A stretch of 64,000 nucleotides of DNA from Qipengyuania_C sp046254955 (GTDB lineage Bacteria > Pseudomonadota > Alphaproteobacteria > Sphingomonadales > Sphingomonadaceae): positions 558,001 to 622,000 of the forward strand of contig NZ_JBJXRG010000001.1 of assembly GCF_046254955.1 (NCBI RefSeq), written 5' to 3'. Shown piece after piece: positions 34,895 to 46,342 of this stretch; the first letter of the stretch is position 1; every line of letters starts with the position of its first letter. The position numbers were made by a program, and so were the translations under genes. The notes beneath the pieces are model-generated. The model was not told where the DNA came from and did not search any database. It saw only the letters and a list, made by a program, of their open reading frames with translations.

Positions 34895-36060
34895 CCCGCC
34901 GCCCCGATCAGCTCACGCCCGATCAACATACGGCGGATTTCGTTGGTGCCCGCACCGATATCGAGCAGCTTCGCATCTCGCATATAGCGTTCGACCGGCC
35001 AGTCGAGCGTGTAACCCGCGCCGCCGAGCGCCTGCACGCTTTCTGCCGCAACCTTGAATGCGCTTTCGCTCGCATAGAGAATAACCCCCGCTGCATCGAA
35101 GCGGGTCGTCTGGTCAGCGTCGCATGCCTTTGCCACGGCATAGGTGTAGGCCCGGGCAGTCTGCAGCGCGACATACATGTCGGCCACCTTGGCCTGCATC
35201 AGCTGGAAGCTTCCGATGGGTTTGCCGAACTGCTTGCGTTCCCGCAGGTAGGGGATGACTGTGTCGAGGCACGCCTGCATGATGCCGAGTTGCAACCCGG
35301 CGAGCACCACGCGCTCGTAATCCAGCCCGCTCATCAAAACGCCGACGCCGCCGTTCAATGGCCCCATGATGTTGTCTTCGGGCACCACACAATCGTCGAA
35401 CACCAACTCCGCCGTCGGCGAGCCGCGCATGCCGACTTTCTCGATCTTCTGGCCGATGCTGAAACCGGGCATGTCCTTCTCGATCAAGAAGGCGGTTATC
35501 CCGCGCGATCCGGCATGGCCATCGGTCTTGGCATAGACCACCAGCGTATCGGCATAGGTCGCATTGGTGATCCAGAACTTGGTCCCGTTTAGGAGATAGC
35601 CGCCCTGGACCGCCTCGGCCTTGAGCTTCATCGAGACGACGTCTGATCCGGCGCTAACTTCGGACATGGCGAGCGATCCGACATGGTCGCCGCTGATCAG
35701 GCCGGGAAGGTACTTCGCCTTCTGCTCGTCATTGCCCCAGCGGCGGATCTGATTGATGCAGAGGTTCGAATGCGCACCGTATGACAGGCCCAGCGAGGCG
35801 CTGGCGCGGCTGACTTCCTCGACCGCAATGACATGCTCAAGATAGCCGAGGCCCAGTCCGCCGTCTTCGGGATCGACGGTGATACCGTGCAGGCCCAGCT
35901 CGCCCATCTGCTGCCATAGCTCATCACGCGGGAAGTAATCCTCGCGGTCGATTTTTTCGGCCAGCGGTGCGATCTGCTCGTCGGCAAACCTGCCAATACT
36001 CTCGCGGATCATCTCCGCGCTCTCGCCCAGCTGGAAATCGAAATCGGGGGTGGCGCGCAT
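34891..36060 (-). CDS. ivd: Isovaleryl-CoA dehydrogenase
   Basis: A 389-residue FAD-dependent acyl-CoA dehydrogenase that oxidises isovaleryl-CoA to 3-methylcrotonyl-CoA in leucine breakdown. The signatures seen are GAHSNLCINQIRRWG and SGLDYERVVLAG; the latter holds the glutamate at the catalytic-base place of human IVD (Glu254), the feature that separates IVD from most acyl-CoA dehydrogenases. SAMSEVSAGSDV is the FAD/substrate loop (written LAMSEVSAGSD here). The ATG at 36060 is five bases from AGGAG; ATG 36063 is directly before it and the frame opens at 36084. It is the first gene of a coupled set ending in mccB. Confidence 0.94.
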   Translation of the reverse strand: MRATPDFDFQLGESAEMIRESIGRFADEQIAPLAEKIDREDYFPRDELWQQMGELGLHGITVDPEDGGLGLGYLEHVIAVEEVSRASASLGLSYGAHSNLCINQIRRWGNDEQKAKYLPGLISGDHVGSLAMSEVSAGSDVVSMKLKAEAVQGGYLLNGTKFWITNATYADTLVVYAKTDGHAGSRGITAFLIEKDMPGFSIGQKIEKVGMRGSPTAELVFDDCVVPEDNIMGPLNGGVGVLMSGLDYERVVLAGLQLGIMQACLDTVIPYLRERKQFGKPIGSFQLMQAKVADMYVALQTARAYTYAVAKACDADQTTRFDAAGVILYASESAFKVAAESVQALGGAGYTLDWPVERYMRDAKLLDIGAGTNEIRRMLIGRELIGAAG

Positions 36061-36177
36061 CATCTCTCCTTGAAAGCGGCCCAATGTGGCTAGCGGAACC
36101 AGCGCTTAGCCGAGGCTCGCCCGCGCCGCAAACTCCACATCAATGCTGGGGGGTCGCGCCGCAGCGGCACTGTCCCT

Positions 36178-36954
36178 ATGGTGCGATCAATGGCCGATCC
36201 AAAATCCTCGCTGACATTCGAGCAGGTCTCGAAAAACTTTGGCGCGGTGCGCGCGGTCGATAACGTCGATTGCGCGATCGCCGAACACAGCTTCGTTGCG
36301 CTCGTCGGCGCCTCAGGTTCGGGCAAATCGACCCTGCTCAAGACCGTGAACCGGCTGGTCGCGCCGAGCAAGGGCCGGGTGCTGCTCGATGAAACGGACG
36401 TAGCTGACCTGCCGCCCTCACGGCTGCGGCGCATGGTCGGCTATGTGTTTCAGGGTATCGGCCTGTTCCCGCATATGTCGGTGGCGGAAAATGTCGCCAT
36501 TGGTCCGCGTCTCGCAGGCGAGCCCATCGATGAGGCGCGAGTTTCCGAACTGCTCGAACTGGTGGACCTTGAGCCTAAGATGGCGAGCCGTTTCTCCGAT
36601 GAGCTATCTGGCGGTCAGCGCCAGCGGGTCGGCGTGGCGCGCGCGCTTGCCGGCGATCCAAAGATCCTGCTGATGGATGAACCCTTTGGCGCGCTTGACC
36701 CGATCACCCGCGACGGACTGGGCGAGCGGGTCCGCGCACTGCATGAAAGGCTCGGTATCACCACCATAATGGTCACGCATGACATGGCCGAAGCGCTGCT
36801 GCTGGCCGATCGGGTTCTAGTGATGTCCGAAGGCCGGATCGTTGCCGACGCGCTGCCCGAAGCGCTGATCAACGGCGCGGGCGGCGAGATCGCGCAAGGT
36901 CTCGTCGCCGTGCCGCGAGCGCAAGCGGACAGGCTGGCGGCAATGGAAAGATGA
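36178..36954 (+). CDS. Osmoprotectant-type ABC transporter ATP-binding protein
   Basis: A 258-residue ABC ATPase with Walker A GASGSGKST, Q-loop in YVFQGIGLFPHMS, signature LSGGQRQR, Walker B ILLMDEP and a switch histidine in VTHDM. The GLFPHMSVAEN and the ALDPITRDGL segments are typical of OpuCA/ProV-like subunits for glycine betaine, carnitine or choline import. No CBS domains follow, so it is shorter than OpuCA. The ATG overlaps nothing upstream, and its stop overlaps the start of the permease-binding fusion gene as ATGA, so the two are made in matched amounts. ATG 36190 is an alternative start. Confidence 0.9.
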   Translation: MVRSMADPKSSLTFEQVSKNFGAVRAVDNVDCAIAEHSFVALVGASGSGKSTLLKTVNRLVAPSKGRVLLDETDVADLPPSRLRRMVGYVFQGIGLFPHMSVAENVAIGPRLAGEPIDEARVSELLELVDLEPKMASRFSDELSGGQRQRVGVARALAGDPKILLMDEPFGALDPITRDGLGERVRALHERLGITTIMVTHDMAEALLLADRVLVMSEGRIVADALPEALINGAGGEIAQGLVAVPRAQADRLAAMER

Positions 36955-38486
36955 ACGGTTTCACCGATCATCTGTTGGGCCTAGGCGACAAACTCGCCGC
37001 GCACGTGGTGCTGGCGGCCAGCGCCCTGGCGCTGGGGATCTTGGTCGCACTTCCGGTGGCTGCATGGGCGAGCCGTTCGCCGCCCGTCGCGCGGATCGCA
37101 TTGGGGTTTGCCAGCCTGGTCCAGACCATCCCGGCACTGGCCCTGCTCGCGCTGTTCTTCCCGATCCTGCTCTCGCTGCGGGTGATTTTCGGCGGGGACT
37201 TGCCGACGCTCGGCTTCCTTCCAGCCCTGCTGGCATTGGCGCTTTATGCGCTGCTTCCGATCCTGCGCAATGCGGTGACCGCACAGGCCAATCTTGATCC
37301 CGGCGTGCTCGAGGCAGCCGACGGCGTGGGCATGACAAGCTGGCAGAAGCTGCGGCTGGTTGAAGCCCCGCTCAGCGCGCCCTTCATCATGGCGGGCATA
37401 CGCACGGCCGCGGTCTGGACCATCGGCGCTGCGACGCTCTCGACCACGATCGGCCAGCCGAGCCTAGGCGATCCGATCTTCGCCGGATTGCAGACCCAGA
37501 ACTGGGCATTGGTGCTGGCGGGATGTGTCGCTTCTGCGGGCTTGGCGATTATCGCCGATTTCCTTCTCGGCATGGTCGAGCAAGGCATTGCGGCGCGCCG
37601 GAAGCCGCAATGGCTTGGCGGACTTGCCGCCGTCGCGCTGGGCGTCGCGGGAGCGCTCTGGGCCTTGTATGGTCACAGCAATAACGAGCGCGTGGTGATC
37701 GGGGCGAAGTCGTTCTCCGAACAGTATGTTCTAGCACGGCTCATGGGGCAGCAACTCGAAGCTGCAGGCTATGAAGTGGAATATCGCGACGGGCTGGGAT
37801 CGGCCGTCGCGCATAATGCAGTGACGACTGGCGCTATCGACCTGCTGGTCGATTACACCGGCACGATCTGGACCAACCAGATGAAGCGCGAAGACAATCC
37901 ACCGCGCGATGAAATGTACGAACAGATCGTGCAATGGGAGCTCGAAACCAGCGGCACGCACGTGCTCGGGCGGCTCGGCTTCGAAAATGCCTATGGGCTC
38001 GCGGTACGCGGCGACACGGCCAACATCTACAATCTGCAAAGCATCGATGATCTGGTCGCCGTGGCGCCCCAATTGACCATCGGCGGCGATCCTGAGTTCT
38101 TCGAGCGGCCCGAATGGATCGCGGTGCGTGACGCTTATGGATTGCGCTTCGGCGAGACGCGCAATTTCTCGCCCACCTTCATGTACAACGCACTGCGATC
38201 AGGCGAGGCGGACGTGATCAGCGCCTATACGTCCGATGGCCGCATCGCCGCAGATGCGTTGGCCGTGCTCGAAGACCCACGCGGCGCCTTTCCGAATTAC
38301 GATGCGATTGTCCTGGTCAGCCCGGAAGCGGCGGAGGATCGGTCACTGCTCGCAGCGCTGCAACCGTTAGTCGGCGCCATCGATGTCGGCTTGATGCGCG
38401 AAGCCAATTTCGCGGTCGATCGTGAAGTGGACAAGCTTTCGCCCGACCAGGCTGCGCGGGAACTTGCGGCCAAGCTCGAACTTTAG
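36951..38486 (+). CDS. ABC permease fused to osmoprotectant-binding protein
   Basis: A 511-residue fusion. Residues 1-215 are a BPD-type permease with about five helices and the ATPase-docking EAA-like loop (ADGVGMTSWQKLRLVEAP). After another membrane helix (about 225-242) comes a substrate-binding domain of the OpuAC type, with ERVVIGAKSFSEQYVLA, DYTGTIWTN and EDPRGAFPNYD. The binding domain would be tethered on the periplasmic face. Similar fusions are known in Opu-like importers. Together with the ATPase gene this makes a complete importer from two genes. The substrate (betaine, choline or similar) is inferred from family only. Confidence 0.9.
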   Translation: MNGFTDHLLGLGDKLAAHVVLAASALALGILVALPVAAWASRSPPVARIALGFASLVQTIPALALLALFFPILLSLRVIFGGDLPTLGFLPALLALALYALLPILRNAVTAQANLDPGVLEAADGVGMTSWQKLRLVEAPLSAPFIMAGIRTAAVWTIGAATLSTTIGQPSLGDPIFAGLQTQNWALVLAGCVASAGLAIIADFLLGMVEQGIAARRKPQWLGGLAAVALGVAGALWALYGHSNNERVVIGAKSFSEQYVLARLMGQQLEAAGYEVEYRDGLGSAVAHNAVTTGAIDLLVDYTGTIWTNQMKREDNPPRDEMYEQIVQWELETSGTHVLGRLGFENAYGLAVRGDTANIYNLQSIDDLVAVAPQLTIGGDPEFFERPEWIAVRDAYGLRFGETRNFSPTFMYNALRSGEADVISAYTSDGRIAADALAVLEDPRGAFPNYDAIVLVSPEAAEDRSLLAALQPLVGAIDVGLMREANFAVDREVDKLSPDQAARELAAKLEL

Positions 38487-39532
38487 GCGACGAACCCCGC
38501 GCCATCGGGCCAATCGGGCGCGGCGAGCCCCAGCACCTTGAACAGCGATCCCATCTCCTCCGGATGCGCAAGCCTGCGATGCGCTGCCTTGAGATCATCC
38601 AGATTTTCGGGCGCGGCCCTGGCAAGCGCGCTGGCCCTCGCCGCCAGCCCGAGGGACTCGAGAAACTCGCCTTGCTCTGCCGTGCCGATCACCTTGGCTC
38701 CTGCCCCTTGCGCCACTTCGGCGAGCGTATGAAAATCGACATGCGCGGTCAGGTCCGCCTCACCGGGCAGCGACAACGGATCGACCTTCCGGTGGGCCTT
38801 GACCGCCTGCAGCGTCGATCCAGTTTGCGGCGCGAGGTAGCCGTAATCGATCACCAGTGCCGCGCCACCGTGGCTGGCAAGCCGTCCCGCCAGTTCGCGC
38901 ATGACCGCCGCTGCAGCGGGACCAGTCTCGATGATCGTTCCCGTTTCCGCGCAAGACAGCGCGTCCGGCACTGCTGCATCCATCGGAGTGTCGCCGGCGA
39001 CATAAGTGAACGCATCGCCGGTCAGTCCGATCATGCGTTCGCGCCAGCCGTCCTGCGCCTTGACCAGCTGGCGTACCGGCAATGCGTCGAAAAATTCGTT
39101 CGCCAGCACGAGCAAAGGCATGTCGTCGGGGACACTGGCCAGATCGTCATGGAATTGCGCTTGCGGGACTGCCTTCGCCTGCAGCTTTCGCAGTTCAGGC
39201 GATCCTTCGACGAGGTGCACCTCCAACTCCAGACCCACGCCTCGCATCACGCGCAGCGCATCGCTGGCGAGCGTCCCGCGTCCCGGCCCCAATTCGACAT
39301 AGGCCACTCTGTCGGGTTTTCCTGCCCTCGCCCAGATATCCGCCAGCCATGCGCCCAGCAGTTCGCCGAACATCTGGCTGACTTCGGGCGCAGTGATGAA
39401 GTCTCCCGCCGTGCCAAGCGGATCGCGATAGGCATAATAGAGCGCATTCGATTCGCCCATGAACTGAGCCACCGAAATAGGACCCTGGGTGCGAATCAGG
39501 CGGCGAAAACGCTCCGCCGGATCGCGGCTCAT
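38483..39532 (-). CDS. SAM-dependent methyltransferase, MidA/NDUFAF7 family
   Basis: A 349-residue protein of the MidA/NDUFAF7 (DUF185) family. The SAM-binding segment is YVELGPGRGTLASD, preceded by GDFITAPEVSQMFGE, with VLANEFFDALPVRQ downstream. The human homologue methylates an arginine of complex I subunit NDUFS2, so a role in complex I assembly is likely here. The start at 39532 overlaps the lgt stop as ATGA; the longer frame to 39655 is antisense-like read-through of lgt. Its end overlaps the stop of the convergent ABC fusion gene by four bases. lgt followed by this gene is a common alphaproteobacterial order. Confidence 0.9.
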   Translation of the reverse strand: MSRDPAERFRRLIRTQGPISVAQFMGESNALYYAYRDPLGTAGDFITAPEVSQMFGELLGAWLADIWARAGKPDRVAYVELGPGRGTLASDALRVMRGVGLELEVHLVEGSPELRKLQAKAVPQAQFHDDLASVPDDMPLLVLANEFFDALPVRQLVKAQDGWRERMIGLTGDAFTYVAGDTPMDAAVPDALSCAETGTIIETGPAAAAVMRELAGRLASHGGAALVIDYGYLAPQTGSTLQAVKAHRKVDPLSLPGEADLTAHVDFHTLAEVAQGAGAKVIGTAEQGEFLESLGLAARASALARAAPENLDDLKAAHRRLAHPEEMGSLFKVLGLAAPDWPDGAGFVA

Positions 39533-40422
39533 GAATTGCTGGCGGGAGCCGGTACAGCAGTGCCGCTTGATCCCGCGCCGCTCGCAAGCGGTTTCTGGCG
39601 CAGCGCGATGACTACCACGACCAGCCCCACAATGATCATCGGGATCGAGAGCCATTGACCCATAGAAAGACCCGTCTCGCGCGCGAATTCGACCAAGTGC
39701 GCATCAGGCTCGCGGAAGAATTCATTGACGAAGCGGGCGAGGCCCATGCCGATGGTGAAGACCGCCACCAGCAAGCCGGGGCGGAAGCGTGCGCGCGTTT
39801 TCCAGAACAACAGCAACATGATTATGACAAGCGCCAGCCCCTCAAATCCCGCTTGGTAAAGCTGGCTGGGATGGCGCGCGATTTCGCCGCCGCCCGGGAA
39901 CACCATGGCCCAAGGCACGTCGCTTTCGACGGGCCGGCCCCAAAGCTCGCCATTGATGAAATTCGCCAATCTTCCGAACAACATACCGAAGGCGACATTG
40001 ACAGAAATATAGTCGCACACGCGCAGGAATGAGAGCTTGTTGCGCCAGCATACCCAGGTGATTGCCACCAGAACGCCGATCACCCCGCCATGGAAGCTCA
40101 TCCCGCCCTCCCATGTCTTGAGGACATCGAGCGGGTTCTCCCACAGGCTCGGCATATAAAAGATCGAATAGCCCAGCCGCCCGCCAAGGATGATGCCCAA
40201 CGTGCAGTAGAAGAAGAGGTCTTCGGCATGGCGTTTGGCCATCGGCGCGCCTGGCGCTTCGATCATCTTGGTCAGATGCCAATAACCCAGGATAATCCCG
40301 CCTAGATAAGCCAGCGCGTAGAACCTGAGCGTGAAGAAACCGAGATCGATGCCCGGCCTGAGCCCCAGATTCTCCCACAGGATCGGATCCGAAGCAGTTT
40401 GGGCGAGTAGTAGTGACAGCAA
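39529..40422 (-). CDS. lgt: Prolipoprotein diacylglyceryl transferase
   Basis: Lgt adds diacylglycerol from phosphatidylglycerol to the lipobox cysteine of prolipoproteins in the inner membrane. The 297-residue protein has seven helices and the signatures GGMSFHGGVIGV (the HGG motif) and GRLANFINGELWGRPV (conserved Arg, Asn and Glu). The start is a TTG at 40422, with AAGGGG about nine bases upstream; no ATG fits. The C-terminal tail is Ala/Ser-rich and weakly conserved. Several lipoproteins in this window (CHRD, M1 peptidase, nucleotidase, PstS) are its likely substrates. It is divergent from the acyl-CoA synthetase gene and coupled to midA. Confidence 0.95.
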   Translation of the reverse strand: MLSLLLAQTASDPILWENLGLRPGIDLGFFTLRFYALAYLGGIILGYWHLTKMIEAPGAPMAKRHAEDLFFYCTLGIILGGRLGYSIFYMPSLWENPLDVLKTWEGGMSFHGGVIGVLVAITWVCWRNKLSFLRVCDYISVNVAFGMLFGRLANFINGELWGRPVESDVPWAMVFPGGGEIARHPSQLYQAGFEGLALVIIMLLLFWKTRARFRPGLLVAVFTIGMGLARFVNEFFREPDAHLVEFARETGLSMGQWLSIPMIIVGLVVVVIALRQKPLASGAGSSGTAVPAPASNS

Positions 40423-40581
40423 GTGTCGAACCCCTTAGTAGTTATCGGCGCTTGCGCGACCACCTTCGTGCAGGCTTTTGGCATAGCAGGAGTTTTGGGG
40501 AAAGCCTGCGCAGCATCCCATTGCATGCGCGAACGTGGATGGACCGCGTCCGCAGTGAATTTGAGAGGATTTAAACCGACC

Positions 40582-42275
<1,694 letters not shown>

Positions 42276-42279
<4 letters not shown>

Positions 42280-45035
42280 TCGCATCGCGCATTCCGAACC
42301 AGCGAGAAATCATCGATCGGCGCGCAGTTGCCGAATCGATCGCTCGCGCATGGGCAGACGGCGGTGAAAAATCACGCAAGGCAATCGTCGCCTTGCTGCG
42401 CGACGCGCTGGAAAACGGCCGCGAGGAAATGGCCCGGCGTTTGGCCGAGAAGCCATCAGCCGGCCACGAAGTCACTGCGGGTCTCGCCTTCCTGATCGAC
42501 CAGCTGGTCCGGCTGATTTACGACCACACGATCGAGCATGTCTATCCGCCCGGCAATCGCTCTAGCGGAGAGCGCCTTGCGATGATGGCTGTGGGCGGTT
42601 ACGGGCGCGCCGAGATGGCGCCGCATTCGGACGTCGACATCTCCTTCATCACCCCCGGTAAACGCGTCCCATGGTGCGAACAGGTCATCGAGACCATGCT
42701 CTATCTGCTATGGGATATGGGGCTCACCGTGGGCCATTCCAGCCGCACGATCGAAGACATGCTACGCCTTTCGCGCGATGACGTGACGATCCGTACGGCA
42801 ATGCTCGAAGGGCGCTATGTCTGGGGCGATCAGGATCTTTACGACGAGGCAGCACGCCGTTTCCTAGCCGAAGTGGTCGCCGGAACCGAACGCGAGTTCG
42901 TCGCCGATAAGCTGGCCGAGCGCGATGCGCGGCACAAGCGCATGGGCGACAGCCGCTATGTTGTCGAACCCAATATCAAAGATGGCAAAGGGGGCCTGCG
43001 GGATCTCCAAACGCTCTACTGGATCGGTAAGTATATCCACCAGGTGCGCAGCGCTTCCGAACTGGTCGATGTCGGCCTGCTGACAGCAGCCGAATATCGC
43101 GGATTCCGGCGCGCGGAAGGTTTCCTCCTGGCCGTGCGCAGCCATATGCACCTGATCACGGGCCGGGCCGAAGATCGCCTCACCTTTGATCTCCAGCCGC
43201 AGGTCGCCGAACGGATGAGTTTCGCAGATCGACCAGGGAAAAGTTCGGTCGAACGCTTCATGCAGTATTATTTCCTCCAGGCGAAACGCGTCGGCAGCCT
43301 GACTGGCGTGTTCCTCTCGCATATTGACGAAACATTCGCCAAACGGCGGCGGCGCACCGGCCTCTTGGCAGGCTTCAACGCTCGTCCTAGGATACTCAAG
43401 GGATACAAGGTGTTTGGCGGCAAGATCGCCGCGCCATCCGATGACTGGTTCAGACATGACCCAGTGCGGCTGATCGAAATCTTCCAGCTCGCCGAAGCGG
43501 AAGGGCTCGAAATCCATCCTGAAACCATGCGGCAAGCTGACCGCGATAGCGGGCTGATACGCAACAAGGTGCGCGAGGATCCGCGCGCCAATGCCTTGTT
43601 CCTCGAATTGCTGAGCGGACGCAATAATCCCGAGATGGTGCTGCGCTGGATGAACGAGACGGGAGTCTTCGGGCGCTTCGTGCCTGATTTTGCGCGGGTC
43701 AATGCGCAAATGCAGTTCGACATGTATCACCATTATACTGTCGATGAGCACACCATCCGCGCGATTGGTCTGCTCAACCAGATCGAGAAGGGCGAACACA
43801 AGCAGGACCATCCGCGATCGACGCGGATGATTCAGCGGCTCGCCTCGCGCAGGGCGATCTATGTCGCGGTGCTGCTACACGATATTGCCAAGGGCCGCGG
43901 CGGCGATCATTCGGTGCTTGGCGGCGAAGTGGCAGAAGAACTGTGCCCGCGTTTCGGGCTCAACGATAACGAGACCGATCTCGTCGCCTGGCTGGTGAGG
44001 CAACATCTCCTGATGAGCGCTACCGCTTTCAAACGCGACCTGACCGATCCCAAGACCATCGAAGACTTCGTCGGTGTGGTCCAAAGCCAGGAACGACTGC
44101 GCAATCTCATGATCCTAACCGCAGTCGATATCCGCGCTGTTGGGCCGGGCGTCTGGAATAGCTGGAAAGGTCAATTGCTCGGCGAGCTCTATGACGCTGC
44201 GCAGGAGCGCTTGCGGCTGGGCCACGTGCGCCAAGGCCGCGAGCACCGCGTTGCCGCCAAGAAAGATGCGGTTCGCGAGTTGCTTGGCGAGCAGGCCGAT
44301 CTGGTTGAAGAATGCGGCACATTGCTTGACGATTCATACTGGGTCGCCGAGCCCGAAGACGTGATCGTGCGCAACCTCGTGCAGTACAAGCTCGCTCGCG
44401 AAATCGAGGATCACCTTTCGATCCATTGCGAATTCTACGAAGCGCGCGGCGCCACTCTGGTTAGCGTTATCGCAGCCGACCACCCCGGCTTGTTTTACCG
44501 CATTGCGGGCGGGATCCACCTGGCCGGCGGCAATATCATCGATGCGCGCATCCACACCTCAAAAACAGGATATGCGGTGGACAATTTCCTCGTGCAGGAT
44601 CCGCTGGGCAAGCCGTTCCGCGAAGAGCGACAGCTGGAGAGGCTGGAGCAGTCGATCGGCGATGCATTGGCGAACCGGATCGAATTGGTGCCGAAGCTCG
44701 CCCAGCGCCCATTGCCGCGCAGCCGCTCCAAGGCCTTCGATGTGCGCCCCCGCGTGGTCTTCGACAACAAGGCGTCGAACCGTTTCACGGTGATCGAAGT
44801 CAACGCGCGCGATCGTCCTGCGCTGCTCAACCGGCTCGCCCGGACGCTGTTCGAAAGCCAGCTGGTGGTCCATTCGGCGCATATTACCAATTACGGCGAG
44901 CGCGCAGCCGACACCTTCTACGTCACCGACCTGACCGGCGGGAAAGTCGAATCGAAAACGCGGTTGGCAAAGATCGAAGCGGCACTGCTCGGCTCGGCAA
45001 GCGACGAACGACAGGCAGAGCTCGAAGAAGCGTAA
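42276..45035 (+). CDS. glnD: Bifunctional uridylyltransferase GlnD, non-AUG start
   Basis: GlnD senses glutamine and adds or removes UMP from PII proteins, controlling nitrogen assimilation. The nucleotidyltransferase motif is GGYGRAEMAPHSDVDI, then a PII-uridylyl helical part, an HD phosphohydrolase (VLLHDIAKGRGGDHSVLGG) and two C-terminal ACT domains that bind glutamine. The first standard start in frame, TTG 42393, would cut off the conserved RIPNQREIIDRRAV region. The frame is open and GlnD-like upstream to 42276. With GGAGG at 42267 the real start is probably CTG 42276 (overlapping the upstream stop) or ATC 42279, giving about 919 residues, a normal length. The start itself is inference from this; gene identity is secure. 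Confidence 0.92.
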
Positions 45036-45044
45036 ATTCCAGCA

Positions 45045-45716
45045 CTATTTCGGCGCGGAACGCTGGCCAAACAGCGCAGTTCCGACGCGGATGTGCGTCG
45101 CGCCGAGCATGATCGCGGTTTCGTAGTCGCTGCTCATCCCCATGCTGAGTCCAGCAACCCCATTGTCATCGGCGAGCTTCCTAAGAAACGCGAAGAAGGG
45201 CGCGGGCTCGATCTCGAAAGGCGGGATACACATAAGGCCCGCGAGGGGGATATCGGCGCTTCGGACTTGTTTTAGAAGCGCGGGAAGCTCGGCAGGCAAA
45301 CATCCGCCTTTTTGATCTTCTTCGCCGATATTCACTTGGACAAAACAGGGCACCTGCGTGCCCTGCTTGTCCATCGCCTTGGCAAGCGCCTTGACAAGGC
45401 TCGGCCGGTCGAGCGCATGAATGCAATCGAACAGCGCGACCGCATCATCCGCCTTGTTGGACTGCAGCTGGCCGATCAGGTGTAGCTCGGAATCCGGATA
45501 GCGCTCGCTCAGCTTCGGCCACTTGTCTTGTGCTTCCTGCACACGGTTTTCACCAAAGACGCGGTGGCCCTGTTCGAGCAGTGGTTCAATTGCTCCAGCG
45601 GGATGCGTCTTGCTGACAGCAATCAGCGTGACCTCGTCGATATCACGGCGCGCGATCTTACAGGCTCGCGCGATGTTCCCGGTCACTTCTTCCGATGGCG
45701 TGGCTGTATCATTCAT
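45045..45716 (-). CDS. YggS/PLPBP family pyridoxal-phosphate homeostasis protein
   Basis: A 223-residue PLP-binding protein of the YggS family, with the lysine in LIAVSKTHP, the GENRVQEAQDK loop, HLIGQLQSNKA and the MGMSSDYETAIMLGATHIRVGTALFG signature near the C-terminus. It is not an enzyme with a known reaction but keeps PLP and amino/keto-acid pools balanced. The ATG at 45716 is normal. It is divergent from the ThiE-like gene with a 22-base gap, and convergent with glnD (nine bases). Confidence 0.93.
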   Translation of the reverse strand: MNDTATPSEEVTGNIARACKIARRDIDEVTLIAVSKTHPAGAIEPLLEQGHRVFGENRVQEAQDKWPKLSERYPDSELHLIGQLQSNKADDAVALFDCIHALDRPSLVKALAKAMDKQGTQVPCFVQVNIGEEDQKGGCLPAELPALLKQVRSADIPLAGLMCIPPFEIEPAPFFAFLRKLADDNGVAGLSMGMSSDYETAIMLGATHIRVGTALFGQRSAPK

Positions 45717-45738
45717 TGCGCGCCGCTATAGCGTCAGC

Positions 45739-46287
45739 GTGAAGGATATACAGGCCATCTCCGATCTTTTGCCAGACATCTGGCTGGTTTCCGATGAGCG
45801 CAATGATGCCATGCTGGAGCAGGCACTTGGCCGATTGCCGCGCGGTTCGGGCTTCATTTACAGGCATTACCACCTGAACGATCCCGAGCGATGGGAGCGA
45901 TTTCAGTCGCTTCGCAGGATCGCCCGCTCACGCGATCATCTCGTCATCCTTGCCGATAGTGCCCTTACCGCCCGCGAATGGGGCGCCGACGGAATCTACG
46001 GCGCCGCGCGCTCGCTCTATCCGCGTCGCCGTGACCTGCTCCAACTGGCGACTGCTCACAACCTGCGCGAAATCGGCGAGGCAGAGCGCTTCGGAGCCGA
46101 CGCGGTGCTGCTTTCTCCCGTCTTTTCAACATTTTCTCACGAAAATGATGCATCGCTGGGCGCGGCCCGTTTCAGGCTTCTTGCGCAAAAATCGCCGGTC
46201 CCGGTGATAGCCTTGGGCGGAATGACCGAAGACAACGCGCGTGTGCTCAATTGGACACGCTGGGCCGCAATTGACGGGCTTTCTTGA
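45739..46287 (+). CDS. Thiamine phosphate synthase-like protein (ThiE/TenI)
   Basis: A 182-residue TIM-barrel protein of the ThiE/TenI type. Seen are WLVSDERND at the first strand, RLPRGSGFIYRHYHL, WGADGIYG, LQLATAHNLREI, GADAVLLSPVFSTFSH and PVIALGGM. The last three are the typical phosphate-binding and product-release segments of ThiE. It is slightly short (ThiE about 200-215) and lacks some substrate residues, so it may be a TenI-like variant. The GTG at 45739 is chosen, because the longer frame to 45523 is antisense to yggS. It lies divergent to yggS; both concern cofactor chemistry, although that may be coincidence. Confidence 0.82.
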   Translation: MKDIQAISDLLPDIWLVSDERNDAMLEQALGRLPRGSGFIYRHYHLNDPERWERFQSLRRIARSRDHLVILADSALTAREWGADGIYGAARSLYPRRRDLLQLATAHNLREIGEAERFGADAVLLSPVFSTFSHENDASLGAARFRLLAQKSPVPVIALGGMTEDNARVLNWTRWAAIDGLS

Positions 46288-46342
46288 CGCGGAGTCCCGC
46301 CTCTGCGATTCTCGGGGCCGCTACTGGATACGGGGAGCATAC

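Noticed and set aside
38564..39658. 364-codon open frame antisense to the MidA gene
   Set aside because: Same reason; the minus-strand methyltransferase has full family motifs.
40423..40581. Early GTG start for the acyl-CoA synthetase
   Set aside because: The leader is unlike the family; ATG 40582 has a ribosome site.
42864..43811. 315-codon open frame antisense to glnD
   Set aside because: No recognisable sequence; glnD is certain on the other strand.
46241..46342. Early start of the FtsK frame
   Set aside because: It overlaps the ThiE-like gene; ATG 46343 has a good ribosome site.
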